A stretch of DNA of 64,000 nucleotides from Pseudarthrobacter sp. AL07 (GTDB taxonomy: Bacteria > Actinomycetota > Actinomycetes > Actinomycetales > Micrococcaceae), in contig NZ_JASBRB010000013.1 in the NCBI RefSeq assembly GCF_029960665.1, positions 1-64,000 on the forward strand, read 5' to 3'. The notes beneath the pieces are model-generated. The model made no database searches. It had not been told where the DNA came from and worked only from the letters and a program-made list of their open reading frames with translations. Positions 52,612 to 61,647 of this stretch are shown here, one piece after another. The stretch's first letter is position 1; the number at the start of each line of letters is the position of its first letter. The position numbers and the translations under genes are program-made.

Positions 52612-54003
52612 CTACAACTTCACTGCTGCCGGGTCGTCACCCGGGGTGGCGTCGGTCTCGGCGTTGATGTCTTCAGTGGCCTCAGCCTCAACGGCGGGAG
52701 CCTCGTCTTCGCCGCCGGGGCGGACGAAGTCACTGAGGTCAACAGACTTGCCATCGGTGTCGGTGACGGCGGCCTGGCCCAGGACTACGGCCAGTGCCTT
52801 CCGGCGGCGGACCTCTGAAACCATCATGGGAACCTGGCCGCTCTGATCGATGATCTGGGCGAACTGGTTCGGGTCCATGCCGTACTGGCTGGCGGCGCTG
52901 ACGATGTAGTCGATCAGCTCAGCCTGGCTGACGTTGACTTCTTCCTTTTCGGCAATGGCGTCGAGGATGACTTCGTTCTGGAAGGCGCGGGCGGTGTTGG
53001 CCTTGACCTCTTCGCGGTGCTCCTCGGTGTCGTGCTCGCCTTCACCGTGGCCGTTGCCCTCCTTGAAGTGGGCGTCGACCTGCTCTTCGACCACGGAGTC
53101 CGGAACCGGAACCTGGACGAGTTCAACGAGCTTGTCCAGGACCTTGTCTCGGGCTTCTACGCCCTGCTCGACAACCTTGGACTCGGCAGCCTGCTTGGCC
53201 AGGTCCTCGCGGAGTTCAGCCAGGGTGTCGAACTCGGAGGCCAGCTGGGCGAAGTCGTCGTTGGCTTCCGGTAGCTCGCGCTCCTTGACAGCCTTGACAA
53301 CAACCTTCACCTGGGCGGACTCGCCGGCGTGGTCACCGCCCACAAGGGTGGTTTCGAAGATGGCGTCTTCGTCAACGCTGAGGCCGGTGACGGCCTCGTC
53401 CAGGCCCTCGAGCATGGTTTCGGTGCCTACCTGGTAGGACAGACCGGACGCGGAGTCAACGTCGGCACCGTCAATGGTTGCGGTGATGTCGATGGTCAGG
53501 AAGTCGCCATCGGCGGCCGGGCGGTCCACGGACTTCAGCGTGCCGAAGCGGCCTCGCAGCTCATCCAGGGCCTTGTCAACGTCTTCGTCGGAGGACTCCG
53601 CTGCGGCTACCTCAACCTTGATGCCGGCATAGTCCGGGAGTTCGATCTCCGGGCGGATATCAACCTCCGCGTGGAACTTCAGTTCCCCGTCCGTGGAGCT
53701 GGGGTCCGGAACCTCGGTGATTTCAACCTCGGGACGGCTCAGGGGGCGGATGCCTGATTCCTGGACTGCAGCCTGGTACCAGCCGTTGAGGCCTTCGTTA
53801 ATGGCCGTCTCCAGCACGTAGCCGCGGCCAACGCGCTGATCGATCAGCTTGGACGGGACCTTGCCCTTACGGAAGCCAGGGACCTGGATCTGCGAAGCAA
53901 CAGTCTTGTATGCCTCGTCGATGCTGGGCTTCAATTCCTCAAAAGGGACCTCAACATTGAGCTTGACCCGCGTGGGGGTGAGGTTCTCGACAGCGCTCTT
54001 CAC
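52612..54003 (-). CDS. tig: Trigger factor
   Basis: A 463-residue ribosome-bound chaperone and peptidyl-prolyl isomerase. The ribosome-binding signature [19 protein letters not shown] is near residue 42. The FKBP-like domain occupies about 155-245 and the helical arms 250-420. The C-terminal 35 residues are acidic ([18 protein letters not shown]). The start is GTG 54003 with AGGAG 10 nt upstream. It hands nascent chains on and neighbours the clpP genes as in many bacteria. Confidence 0.97.
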   Translation of the reverse strand: MKSAVENLTPTRVKLNVEVPFEELKPSIDEAYKTVASQIQVPGFRKGKVPSKLIDQRVGRGYVLETAINEGLNGWYQAAVQESGIRPLSRPEVEITEVPDPSSTDGELKFHAEVDIRPEIELPDYAGIKVEVAAAESSDEDVDKALDELRGRFGTLKSVDRPAADGDFLTIDITATIDGADVDSASGLSYQVGTETMLEGLDEAVTGLSVDEDAIFETTLVGGDHAGESAQVKVVVKAVKERELPEANDDFAQLASEFDTLAELREDLAKQAAESKVVEQGVEARDKVLDKLVELVQVPVPDSVVEEQVDAHFKEGNGHGEGEHDTEEHREEVKANTARAFQNEVILDAIAEKEEVNVSQAELIDYIVSAASQYGMDPNQFAQIIDQSGQVPMMVSEVRRRKALAVVLGQAAVTDTDGKSVDLSDFVRPGGEDEAPAVEAEATEDINAETDATPGDDPAAVKL

Positions 54004-54058
54004 GGTCTAAGTACTCCTGGGTTTGTGGGATGGGTTTCTGCAAACGCATTTTTCTGCC

Positions 54059-54078
54059 CGGGCCGTTTGCACGGCCCG
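54059..54078 (-). terminator. Hairpin after tRNA-Pro
   Basis: CGGGCCGT and ACGGCCCG pair as an 8-bp stem around GCAA on the minus strand, followed by GGGCAGAAAAA. It may end the tRNA-Pro transcript before tig; the absence of a T-run makes this uncertain. Confidence 0.5.
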
Positions 54079-54088
54079 AGCCGCAGAG

Positions 54089-54163
54089 TCGGGGTGACAG
54101 GATTTGAACCTGCGACTTCCTGCTCCCAAAGCAGGTGCTCTAGCCAAGCTGAGCTACACCCCG
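54089..54163 (-). tRNA. tRNA-Pro (anticodon TGG), CCA not encoded
   Basis: Acceptor CGGGGTG pairs with CACCCCG; anticodon stem CCTGC/GCAGG encloses TTTGGGA, so the anticodon is TGG; T arm GCAGG-TTCAAAT-CCTGT. The 3' end continues CTC, so CCA is added after transcription. It lies 85 nt upstream of tig. Confidence 0.95.
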
Positions 54164-54311
54164 TAAGTGCACAGGCAAGTCTACGTTCATCCGGGCGGTC
54201 TTTGCACATTTGACACGTGGGGCATGAATTAGGTTTAGTTGTATCCGGCTTCAACAGCCAGCCCGAAGAAACGCGGTTCAGCCTGATGCAACAGCTGGGG
54301 TGTATTTTTCC

Positions 54312-54385
54312 GGGGACGTAGCTTAGTGGTAAAGCCTCAGTCTTCCAAACTGATGATGCGGGTTCGATTCCCGTCGTCCCCTCCA
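54312..54385 (+). tRNA. tRNA-Gly (anticodon TCC), CCA encoded
   Basis: Acceptor GGGGACG pairs with CGTCCCC; anticodon stem TCAGT/ACTGA encloses CTTCCAA, anticodon TCC; T arm GCGGG-TTCGATT-CCCGT. CCA is encoded. A terminator follows within 5 nt. Confidence 0.95.
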
Positions 54386-54389
54386 CATC

Positions 54390-54424
54390 AAGCAGGGCCC
54401 CTCGCTGAGGGGCCCTGCTTTTTT
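54390..54424 (+). terminator. Terminator of tRNA-Gly
   Basis: A 14-bp perfect stem (54390-54403 with 54407-54420) with a GCT loop and six T. Confidence 0.92.
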
Positions 54425-54457
54425 GTTGGCTGACTTGGAAGTTAGCTGCTTCGTTGG

Positions 54458-55393
54458 CTACTGCTGGCAACCGGGGCACCAGTAGAGCTTGCGGCCCACC
54501 ATTTCGGTGATGGCCACCGGCACGGCACAGACCCGGCAGGGCTGCCCTTCACGCTTGTATACAAAGTGGGCGTCGCCGGCCGCGGGCGGGACCGCCCCTG
54601 CGTGCAGGTAACCCCGCTCCCGGCGGTCCAACTCCCAATACACCGGCGGTGTGGTGATGATCCGTCCGTCGCGGACGCCGTCGGCCATTACTGCGGCAGT
54701 GTCGTCCCACAACAGCCCGGCGGCGCTGCCGGAAAGGGCTGTGCCCGGCAGCCAGGGATCCAGGCCTTGCCGGAACAGCACTTCGGCCCGGTAGACATTC
54801 CCGACGCCGGCGATCACCTTCTGGTCCATCAGCAGCGCTGCGATGGGCGTCTTGCGGGACAAAAGGCCCGTCACAAAGAGGCCCCTGTCCACGGGACGGT
54901 TATGCAGCGGATCCGGCCCCAGCCGGGCCAGGACGGCACGCGCTTCGGCCTCGGTGATGGCCGCGCACGTGGTGGCACCGCGCAGGTCCGCCCAGCCATG
55001 CTGGCTGACCAGCCGGACGCGTACGGCACCCTTGGGCTCGGGCGGGCCTGAGTACTCAACAGTCCCGGCGCCGTCGACAATTCCGCGGTCCTCGAAAACC
55101 TCGCGCTCCCCGATCTTCCGCGGCGCGCCGATGCTGGACGCCCCGCGGAACGTGGCGTCTCCGCCGAAATCCCAGGCACCGTAGAGCCCCAGGTGGACGT
55201 GCAGCACCACGGCGTGGTCAAAGTGCAGGAAGAGGTGCTTGCCATGAGCGCGCGACTCCGTCAGGACCTGGCCGTCCAGCAGGGCCGCACCTGCGGCGAA
55301 CCTGCCCTGCGGGCTGCTAACGGACAGTGATTCGCCGGTAAACACATCCCCGAACTGTTGCGCCAGGCGGCGGACTGAATGCCCTTCGGGCAC
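54458..55393 (-). CDS. Fpg/Nei-family DNA glycosylase (endonuclease VIII type)
   Basis: A 311-residue base-excision repair enzyme. The catalytic N-terminus is MPEGHS (Pro2 and Glu3), the Nei type rather than Fpg (MPELPE). The helix-two-turn-helix reads ALLMDQKVIAGVGNVYRAEVLF. The zinc finger has Cys pairs CRVC and CPGC at the C-terminus, 17 residues apart. It removes oxidised pyrimidines and related lesions. The start is GTG 55393, which shares one base with the rpiB stop (TAGTG), so they are coupled. Confidence 0.92.
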   Translation of the reverse strand: MPEGHSVRRLAQQFGDVFTGESLSVSSPQGRFAAGAALLDGQVLTESRAHGKHLFLHFDHAVVLHVHLGLYGAWDFGGDATFRGASSIGAPRKIGEREVFEDRGIVDGAGTVEYSGPPEPKGAVRVRLVSQHGWADLRGATTCAAITEAEARAVLARLGPDPLHNRPVDRGLFVTGLLSRKTPIAALLMDQKVIAGVGNVYRAEVLFRQGLDPWLPGTALSGSAAGLLWDDTAAVMADGVRDGRIITTPPVYWELDRRERGYLHAGAVPPAAGDAHFVYKREGQPCRVCAVPVAITEMVGRKLYWCPGCQQ

Positions 55394-55887
55394 TATTCGA
55401 CGACCTCGCCGGTGGTTTCGTAAACCGCAATCTTGCCGATGCGGCGGACGTGCCGCTCGTCGTTGCTGAACGGCTCAGCCAGAAAGGCCTCGATCAGTTC
55501 GGTTGCTTCCTCGACGGTGTGCTGGCGGCCGCCCACGGCTACCACGTTGGCGTCGTTGTGTTCACGTGCCAGCGTGGCCGTGGAGTGGTTCCAGGCGAGG
55601 GCGGCGCGGACGCCCTTGACCTTGTTGGCCGCAATCTGTTCCCCGTTGCCCGAGCCGCCCAGGACGATGCCGAGGGCGTGGATTCCTGCCTGCTGGTCAG
55701 CCACAACGGCGAGCGCTGCGTTGATGCAGAAGGACGGGTAGTCGTCCAGGGCATCGTATTCCTTGGGTCCGTGGTCCACTACGTCGTAGCCCTTGGCCGT
55801 GAGGTGGCTGACCAGATGGGCGCTGAGTTCCATGCCTGCATGGTCGGTGGCGATATGTACCCGCGGGAAGGCAGGGGAAGAAGTCAC
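55393..55887 (-). CDS. rpiB: Ribose-5-phosphate isomerase B
   Basis: A 164-residue RpiB/LacAB-type isomerase that interconverts ribose-5-phosphate and ribulose-5-phosphate. N-terminal IATDHAGMELSAHL binds phosphate. The catalytic loop is GIVLGGSGNGEQIAANKVKG: the acid/base Cys of the E. coli type is replaced and Glu serves, as in the mycobacterial enzyme. The start is ATG 55887. It overlaps the nei-like gene. Confidence 0.95.
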   Translation of the reverse strand: MTSSPAFPRVHIATDHAGMELSAHLVSHLTAKGYDVVDHGPKEYDALDDYPSFCINAALAVVADQQAGIHALGIVLGGSGNGEQIAANKVKGVRAALAWNHSTATLAREHNDANVVAVGGRQHTVEEATELIEAFLAEPFSNDERHVRRIGKIAVYETTGEVVE

Positions 55888-55965
55888 AGCAGTATCCGTT
55901 CGTTTCGGCGCCGGGGGCCAGCAGTGCTGGTTCAGGCCAGGGTCAGATCATCACGGACAAGGTTA

Positions 55966-56982
55966 CTAGGACTCAGACTCCGGGGCACGTTCGCCGGACG
56001 CACCCCCGTGCGCCCTCGCTGCCACCCGGGTCAGGACTTCAGCCAGCCGCGCTGCCGACGCCGGGCTGCCGCCGCTGACCGCAATGTTGTGCCCATCCGT
56101 TTTATGCACGACGACGGCGGGGCCGCTGCTGACCAGCATCGCGGCGGTACCGCGATGGTTGCGGTAGCCCCACCCGCCGTAGTCGGCGGCGCGGACGTCC
56201 GCAGCGCTGGCGGTGGCGATCGCGTCCGCGGGCACCTCCATGACGGGCAGCACGCCGGCCACCAAGACGCGCAGGCCGCTGCGGTCCGCCTTGACGCGGG
56301 CGGAGAGGAAGGCCGCGGCCACAACGGCGAGGGCAGCCACCAGCGCCCCGAGCCATGGTTGTGCCACTGCGATCAGCGCCGCAGGAAACAGGCTGGCGAC
56401 GGCGATCATTACAAAGACCGAGCTCCGGGCGTGCACCCACAGCCGGAGCGTGTCTCCGGCAAGCTCCGGGTCAAGTTCGCGGGCGAGGGCCCGTTCCAGG
56501 GCCCGGTCGTCGTCGAGCGACCACTGCCGGTCGGCTTTGAAGACGAACCCCATGGTGACGCCCAGCGACACCGCGGCCCCGCTGCCCAAGGCAAGGACCG
56601 TGAGGTCCACCCGGGACTCCCGGGCATCAGCGAGGCCGGTCTGGCCCACCAGCCCGGCGGCCAGGACGCTAGTGATGAACAGGCTCAGGAACAGGCCCGT
56701 TCCCATCATGATCCGGCGCATCACCGCCGGCCGGGACACGGGCACCGCCTGGGACAGCACCAGCCACCCTGCGCCGATGATGAGCAGCGCGCCGCCGGCC
56801 GCGTAGGCGCCGAAAGGGGCAAAGGCGGCACCGCCGTCGGCCGTCCAGCCGATCGCCACGGGGTCCGGAAGATCGGGCCGCAGCAAAAAGGCGCAGAACA
56901 CAAAAGCCGCCGCCAGCACCACGGGAAAGCCCACTGCGAAGCGCAACGCCCTGGCATCCACCGAATCCCGGAACTTTCCCAT
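55966..56982 (-). CDS. DUF1648-like membrane protein
   Basis: A 338-residue protein with about six transmembrane helices. The N-terminal region (VVLAAAFVFCAFLLRPDLPDPVAIGWTADG) is like DUF1648, where a short loop with DPVAIGW follows the first helix. The second half (about 225-325) is a soluble domain with a PH-like look (LVAGVLPVMEVPADAI, GTAAMLVSSGPAVVV). The function is unknown. It is divergent from pepN. Confidence 0.75.
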   Translation of the reverse strand: MGKFRDSVDARALRFAVGFPVVLAAAFVFCAFLLRPDLPDPVAIGWTADGGAAFAPFGAYAAGGALLIIGAGWLVLSQAVPVSRPAVMRRIMMGTGLFLSLFITSVLAAGLVGQTGLADARESRVDLTVLALGSGAAVSLGVTMGFVFKADRQWSLDDDRALERALARELDPELAGDTLRLWVHARSSVFVMIAVASLFPAALIAVAQPWLGALVAALAVVAAAFLSARVKADRSGLRVLVAGVLPVMEVPADAIATASAADVRAADYGGWGYRNHRGTAAMLVSSGPAVVVHKTDGHNIAVSGGSPASAARLAEVLTRVAARAHGGASGERAPESES

Positions 56983-57083
56983 GCCTTAACGCTACTCCCG
57001 CCGGAGGCCGTGACAGAATGACTTCACCGTGCCGGTGCAGGCCACCGCCCGCCGGCAACCGCAACCCCTTCTGGAGGTCCCAC

Positions 57084-59660
57084 TTGCCAGGTATGAACCT
57101 GACTCGCGCCGAAGCCCGCGAGCGTGCCGAACTCATCAACGTTGACTCCTACGATGTCATCCTGGACCTGACCAAGGGCGAGAAGGTCTTCGGGACCACC
57201 ACCACGGTGAGGTTCACGGCAGTGCCGGGTTCCGCTACATTTATCGATGCCGTCACCCACACCGTGCACAGCGTCACGCTCAACGGGCGCGCGCTCGACC
57301 CTGCCGTAGTCTCCGACGGCGTCCGGATCCAGCTCCAAGAACTGGCTGGCTCCAACGAACTCACCGTGGTGGCCGACGCGCCGTACATGAACACCGGCGA
57401 AGGCCTGCACCGCTTTGTGGATCCTGTGGACCAGGAGGTGTACCTGTACACGCAGTTCGAGGTTCCCGATTCGCGCCGCATGTTCGCGGTGTTTGAGCAG
57501 CCCGACCTCAAGGGGACCTTCAGGTTTACGGTCACGGCGCCCTCGCACTGGGATGTCATCTCCAACTCCCCCACCCCTGCCCCCGTGGAAGCCACGCCAG
57601 GGACGGACGGCGGCGCCCGCTCGGTCTGGACGTTCGCCGCCACGCCGCGGCTGTCCTCCTACGTCACCGCCCTGATCGCCGGCCCGTACCAGGCTGTCCG
57701 GTCCGAGGTCACCAGTTCCGACGGGCGTGTGATCCCGCTGGGGGTCTTTGCCCGGAAGTCGCTGATGCAGTACCTCGACGCGGACAACATCTTTGAGCTG
57801 ACCCGCCAAGGCTTCGAATTCTTCGAGGCGCAGTTCGGTTTCCCGTACCCGTTCGAGAAGTACGACCAGCTGTTCGTTCCGGAGTTCAACGCAGGCGCCA
57901 TGGAGAATGCCGGTGCGGTGACCATCCTCGAAGGCTACGTTTTCCGGAGCAAGGTGACCGGTGCGCAGATCGAGCGCCGGGCCATCACCGTGTTGCACGA
58001 ACTCGCCCACATGTGGTTTGGCGATCTGGTGACCATGCGCTGGTGGAACGACCTCTGGCTCAACGAATCCTTTGCCGAATACATGTCCCACCTCGCCGCC
58101 GTGGAAAACACGTCGTTCACAAGCGCCTGGACCACTTTTGCCTCGGTGGAGAAGTCCTGGGCCTACCGCCAGGACCAGCTGCCCACCACGCACCCGATCT
58201 TCGCCGACATCAGCGACCTTCAGGACGTCGAGGTCAACTTCGATGGCATCACGTACGCCAAGGGCGCCTCTGTCCTGCGCCAGCTGGTGGCGTGGGTAGG
58301 GCCGGAGCAGTTTATGGCCGGGGTCCGGGAGTACTTCGCCAAGCACGCGTGGCAGAACACCGAACTCAGCGACCTGATGGTGGAGCTGGAGAAGGCCAGC
58401 GGCCGCGACCTGGACCAGTGGGGCCGGCTCTGGCTGGAGACCGCCGGCGTCAATACGCTCAAGCCGGAGCTCGCTGTGGACGGCTCCGGGACGCTGACAT
58501 CCTTCACCATCGTGCAGTCAGCCGTCGAGGACTGGCCCACCATCCGTCCGCACCGGCTTGCCGTCGGTTTCTACAACCTGAACAGCGCGGGCAAGCTGGA
58601 GCGCGTGCACCGCGAGGAGCTCGACGTCGACGGCGAACGAACCGAGGTGCCGGCACTGGCGGGCCTGGCCCAGCCTGACCTGATCCTGGTTAACGACGAC
58701 GATCTCGCCTACGCGAAGGTCCGGCTGGACGAGAAGTCCCTCGCCACGGCAACGGCGCACCTGAAAGACTTCAGCGAGAGCCTGCCGCGTACCCTGGTGT
58801 GGAACTCCGCCTGGGACGCTGCCCGCGACGGCGAGTCCCCCGCGCGCCGGTACGTGGAGCTGGTCCTGGCCAACGTGGCCGCAGAATCGGATTCCTCGGT
58901 GATCCTGGTGCAGCTGCGCCAGCTGGCCACCACGCTGAACTTCTATGTGGCCGAGGAGCATCGCGCGGCCACCACGGTCACCGCCGTGGACGCGCTGTGG
59001 GATCTTGCCAGCGCTGCACTCGGCGGGTCCGATGCCCAGCTGCAGTTTGTGAAGTCGTTTGCCCTGTTGGCCCGCAGCTCAGGCCAGCTGGACACCGTGG
59101 CCGGGCTGCTGGACGGCACCGCGACTCTGGAGGGGCTGACCGTGGACCAGGACCTGCGCTGGGAGCTGCTGACGTCTCTGGTGGCCGGTGGCCGGCTGGG
59201 CCAGGCTGAGATCGCTGCTGAACTGGAACACGACAACACCGCGAGTGGACAGAACGCCGCGGCCCTGGCCACGGCGGCCATCCCCACCGCCGAAGCCAAG
59301 GCCGCCGCCTGGGACTCGATAGTGGTCACGGGAGAACTCTCCAATGCGCTCCAAGGTTCAGCGGTCAATGGCTTTATGCGCGTGCTGGACCGTTCGCTGC
59401 TGGAACCGTATGCGGAAAAGTACTTCGAGGCTGTTCCCTCGATCGTGGCAAACCGCACACACGCACTCGCCCAGCAGATCGTCGTCGGGCTTTACCCTGC
59501 GCTGCTGACTACGCAGGCAACGGTGGACCGGACGGATGCTTTCCTGGCAGGCCTTCCGGCCGACAGCGCCGCACTGCGGCGCATGATGCTGGAAAACCGC
59601 GACGGCGTGGCCCGGGCCCTGCGGGCACGCTCGGCCGACGTGCTGCCTGGCGAAGCCTAG
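57084..59660 (+). CDS. pepN: Aminopeptidase N (M1 family)
   Basis: An 858-residue M1 metallopeptidase that trims N-terminal residues from peptides, downstream of the Clp proteases in protein turnover. The exopeptidase motif is GAMENAG and the zinc site HELAHMWFGDLVTM with the third ligand in LWLNESFAE. The C-terminal ERAP1-like domain fills 500-858. I start at TTG 57084, because GGAGG lies 6 nt upstream; ATG 57093 is 15 nt from it and ATG 57018 gives a non-coding lead. Confidence 0.95.
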   Translation: MPGMNLTRAEARERAELINVDSYDVILDLTKGEKVFGTTTTVRFTAVPGSATFIDAVTHTVHSVTLNGRALDPAVVSDGVRIQLQELAGSNELTVVADAPYMNTGEGLHRFVDPVDQEVYLYTQFEVPDSRRMFAVFEQPDLKGTFRFTVTAPSHWDVISNSPTPAPVEATPGTDGGARSVWTFAATPRLSSYVTALIAGPYQAVRSEVTSSDGRVIPLGVFARKSLMQYLDADNIFELTRQGFEFFEAQFGFPYPFEKYDQLFVPEFNAGAMENAGAVTILEGYVFRSKVTGAQIERRAITVLHELAHMWFGDLVTMRWWNDLWLNESFAEYMSHLAAVENTSFTSAWTTFASVEKSWAYRQDQLPTTHPIFADISDLQDVEVNFDGITYAKGASVLRQLVAWVGPEQFMAGVREYFAKHAWQNTELSDLMVELEKASGRDLDQWGRLWLETAGVNTLKPELAVDGSGTLTSFTIVQSAVEDWPTIRPHRLAVGFYNLNSAGKLERVHREELDVDGERTEVPALAGLAQPDLILVNDDDLAYAKVRLDEKSLATATAHLKDFSESLPRTLVWNSAWDAARDGESPARRYVELVLANVAAESDSSVILVQLRQLATTLNFYVAEEHRAATTVTAVDALWDLASAALGGSDAQLQFVKSFALLARSSGQLDTVAGLLDGTATLEGLTVDQDLRWELLTSLVAGGRLGQAEIAAELEHDNTASGQNAAALATAAIPTAEAKAAAWDSIVVTGELSNALQGSAVNGFMRVLDRSLLEPYAEKYFEAVPSIVANRTHALAQQIVVGLYPALLTTQATVDRTDAFLAGLPADSAALRRMMLENRDGVARALRARSADVLPGEA

Positions 59661-59669
59661 GCTGGCGCC

Positions 59670-60143
59670 GTGGGCCTGGGCGAGCACCACTATTCCCTGA
59701 CGGTGCAGTGGACCGGCAACCTGGGTAACGGCACGTCGTCGTACCGGGGCTACTCACGGGACCACGACATCCGGATCCCCGGGCTGCCGGTCCTGCCCGG
59801 TTCCGCCGATCCGACGTTCCATGGGGACCGTGACCGCTACAACCCGGAGCAGCTGCTCCTGGCGGCGCTGGCGCAGTGCCACATGCTGTCGTTCCTGCAT
59901 GTGGCGGTGAAGCACGGGGTTGTGGTGACCGGCTATCAGGACGACGCCACCGGTGTGATGCGCCTGAACCGCGACGGCAGCGGACAGTTTGAGTCCGTCA
60001 CGTTGAACCCGCGGGTCACCGTGGTGGACGCGGCCCATGTGGATCTGGCCGAACGGCTGCACCGCGAAGCCAACGCGGTCTGTTTCATCGCCCGGAGCGT
60101 CAACTTCGCCGTGCATCATTCACCCGTGACTGTGGTGGCCTGA
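59670..60143 (+). CDS. OsmC family protein
   Basis: A 157-residue OsmC/Ohr-like protein, thiol peroxidase family. The two reactive Cys lie in LAQCHMLSFLHVA (helix) and ANAVCFIARSVNF. The N-terminus YSLTVQWTGNLGNGTSSYRGY fits the OsmC subclass with the short barrel. The start is GTG 59670, 9 nt after the pepN stop, so it is cotranscribed with pepN. It probably detoxifies organic hydroperoxides with a low-molecular-weight thiol. Confidence 0.9.
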   Translation: MGLGEHHYSLTVQWTGNLGNGTSSYRGYSRDHDIRIPGLPVLPGSADPTFHGDRDRYNPEQLLLAALAQCHMLSFLHVAVKHGVVVTGYQDDATGVMRLNRDGSGQFESVTLNPRVTVVDAAHVDLAERLHREANAVCFIARSVNFAVHHSPVTVVA

Positions 60144-60437
60144 CAGGAGTTCACCGGCCGTGCCGAGCGAACGGGCCGCGTTGACCCACCGGACACCGTT
60201 TGGCGCTTCCGTCGCGGATTCGCCGGCCAGGCACGTAACTGCGTGACCTGCGGAAACGGCCTGCCGGGCGATTTCAGTGGAGCGAAAGGCAGTTCCACCC
60301 AGACTGAGGATGCGTCCGGGGCCGGGCTACGGCGCTAGGGTTGAAAGGGAATAGAGCCTATGCCGCGGGCGAAACCTGTGCATTGGGCCGATCTCATCCC
60401 CCGGCCGCCGCCGGTGACCCCCAGGAGTTTTGCCTCA

Positions 60438-61130
60438 ATGTTCAGCACGATGTCGCTTACACCCCCGCCCCTCACCGCGCAGCCCGACGGCGTCAGCATC
60501 ACAGGGATCGCAATCAGCCTTGGCGTCGGAATCGCTGTCTGGCTGGTGGCGACGTTCGTGATTTCGCGGATCAGCAAGCGCGTGGCCGCGGGCAGCAATT
60601 TCTTCAAGAAACCGCATTTCAAGTGGGTTGCCCCCGCGCTGCGGGCATTGGACCATGAACGCCGGGTGCAGCGGGCGGAGACCATCGGTTCCCTGCTCAA
60701 CAGCATCGTGGGCGTGCTGGTGGCCGTGATCACCATCATGTATGTGCTCCAGAACCTGGACATCAACATCGCACCGCTGTTGACCAGCGTCGGGATCCTG
60801 GGTATCGCCATCGGTTTTGGCGCCCAACAGCTGATCCGTGACTTCCTTGCTGGCATCTTCATCACGATTGAGGACCAGTTCGGCATCGGCGATATTATTG
60901 AAACCAGCGAGGTGGTGGGCATAGTCGAGTCCATGGGCTTGCGCATCACGCGGGTCCGGTCGGAGGACGGCGCCATCTGGTACCTCCGCAATGGCGAGAT
61001 CCTTCGCGTCGGCAACCGTTCGCAGGGCAAGTACGTGCCGGTGCCGGACCTGCCGGTCGCCGGGCAGGACACTGCTCTGAGTGTGCCTGCCACCGAGGCG
61101 CAAAAGACTGAGCAAAAGGCCGGAGAATAG
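60438..61130 (+). CDS. Small mechanosensitive channel (MscS type)
   Basis: A 230-residue MscS-like protein. TM1 is SITGIAISLGVGIAVWLVATFVI, TM2 is SIVGVLVAVITIMYVL, and the pore helix TM3 region GILGIAIGFGAQQLIRDFLAG leads to the beta domain (IFITIEDQFGIGDII, then VRSEDGAIWYLRNGEILRVGNRSQG). It gates on membrane tension and releases solutes in osmotic downshock. I start at ATG 60438, with AGGAG 10 nt upstream, instead of ATG 60360. The stop is 4 nt before the globin start. Confidence 0.9.
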   Translation: MFSTMSLTPPPLTAQPDGVSITGIAISLGVGIAVWLVATFVISRISKRVAAGSNFFKKPHFKWVAPALRALDHERRVQRAETIGSLLNSIVGVLVAVITIMYVLQNLDINIAPLLTSVGILGIAIGFGAQQLIRDFLAGIFITIEDQFGIGDIIETSEVVGIVESMGLRITRVRSEDGAIWYLRNGEILRVGNRSQGKYVPVPDLPVAGQDTALSVPATEAQKTEQKAGE

Positions 61131-61134
61131 AGAT

Positions 61135-61587
61135 ATGTCTATACCCGCCGAGCCGCAGAAGCCACGCCAGCTCATGCAGAACGATCCCTTCAGCCAGCCC
61201 GGCTACACGGAGAACTTCTACGATGCCGTGGGCGGACACCCCACGTTCGTCAAGCTGATCGATGTCTTTTATGACGGCGTTGCCACGGACCCGCTGTTGC
61301 GCCCGATGTACCCGGAGGAGGACCTTGAGCCGGCCAAGCGGCGGTTCCTGATGTTCCTGGAGCAGTACTGGGGCGGCCCCACCACGTACGGCGAGGAGCG
61401 CGGCCACCCCCGTCTGCGGATGCGCCACATGCCGTTCCGGGTCACGCCGGAGGCCAAGGACCGCTGGCTGTTCCACATGCGGACGGCCGTCGATTCCCTG
61501 GAACTGCCTCCCCTCTATGAGGGAACGCTCTGGGACTACATGGACCGTGCCGCGCTGTCCATGGTGAACAGCCCCTCGGACGCCTGA
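61135..61587 (+). CDS. glbO: Group II truncated hemoglobin
   Basis: A 150-residue trHbO. The stretch TENFYDAVGGHPTFVKLIDVFYDGV is the A/B helix region, LLRPMYPEEDLEPAKRRFLMFLEQYWGGP holds the E-helix with Tyr and Trp, and RMRHMPFRVTPEAKDRWLFHM has the proximal His. It binds O2 or scavenges NO and peroxide. The start is ATG 61135, with GGAG 9 nt upstream and inside the MscS stop region, so the two are coupled. Confidence 0.93.
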   Translation: MSIPAEPQKPRQLMQNDPFSQPGYTENFYDAVGGHPTFVKLIDVFYDGVATDPLLRPMYPEEDLEPAKRRFLMFLEQYWGGPTTYGEERGHPRLRMRHMPFRVTPEAKDRWLFHMRTAVDSLELPPLYEGTLWDYMDRAALSMVNSPSDA

Positions 61588-61647
61588 CGCCTATGCTCCG
61601 CATACGGGGCTGGAGTCTTAGCCCGTACGACGGCGGCTGGCCGGGTG

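Noticed and set aside
54000..54479. 159-codon minus-strand frame over tRNA-Pro and tRNA-Gly
   Set aside because: It translates through two tRNA genes and hairpins, so it is not a protein gene.
60116..60298. 60-codon minus-strand frame between the OsmC and MscS genes
   Set aside because: Composition is noise-like, there is no ribosome-binding site, and it overlaps the end of the OsmC gene. I see nothing else supported in 60144-60437 except a possible -10 (TAGGGT near 60342).
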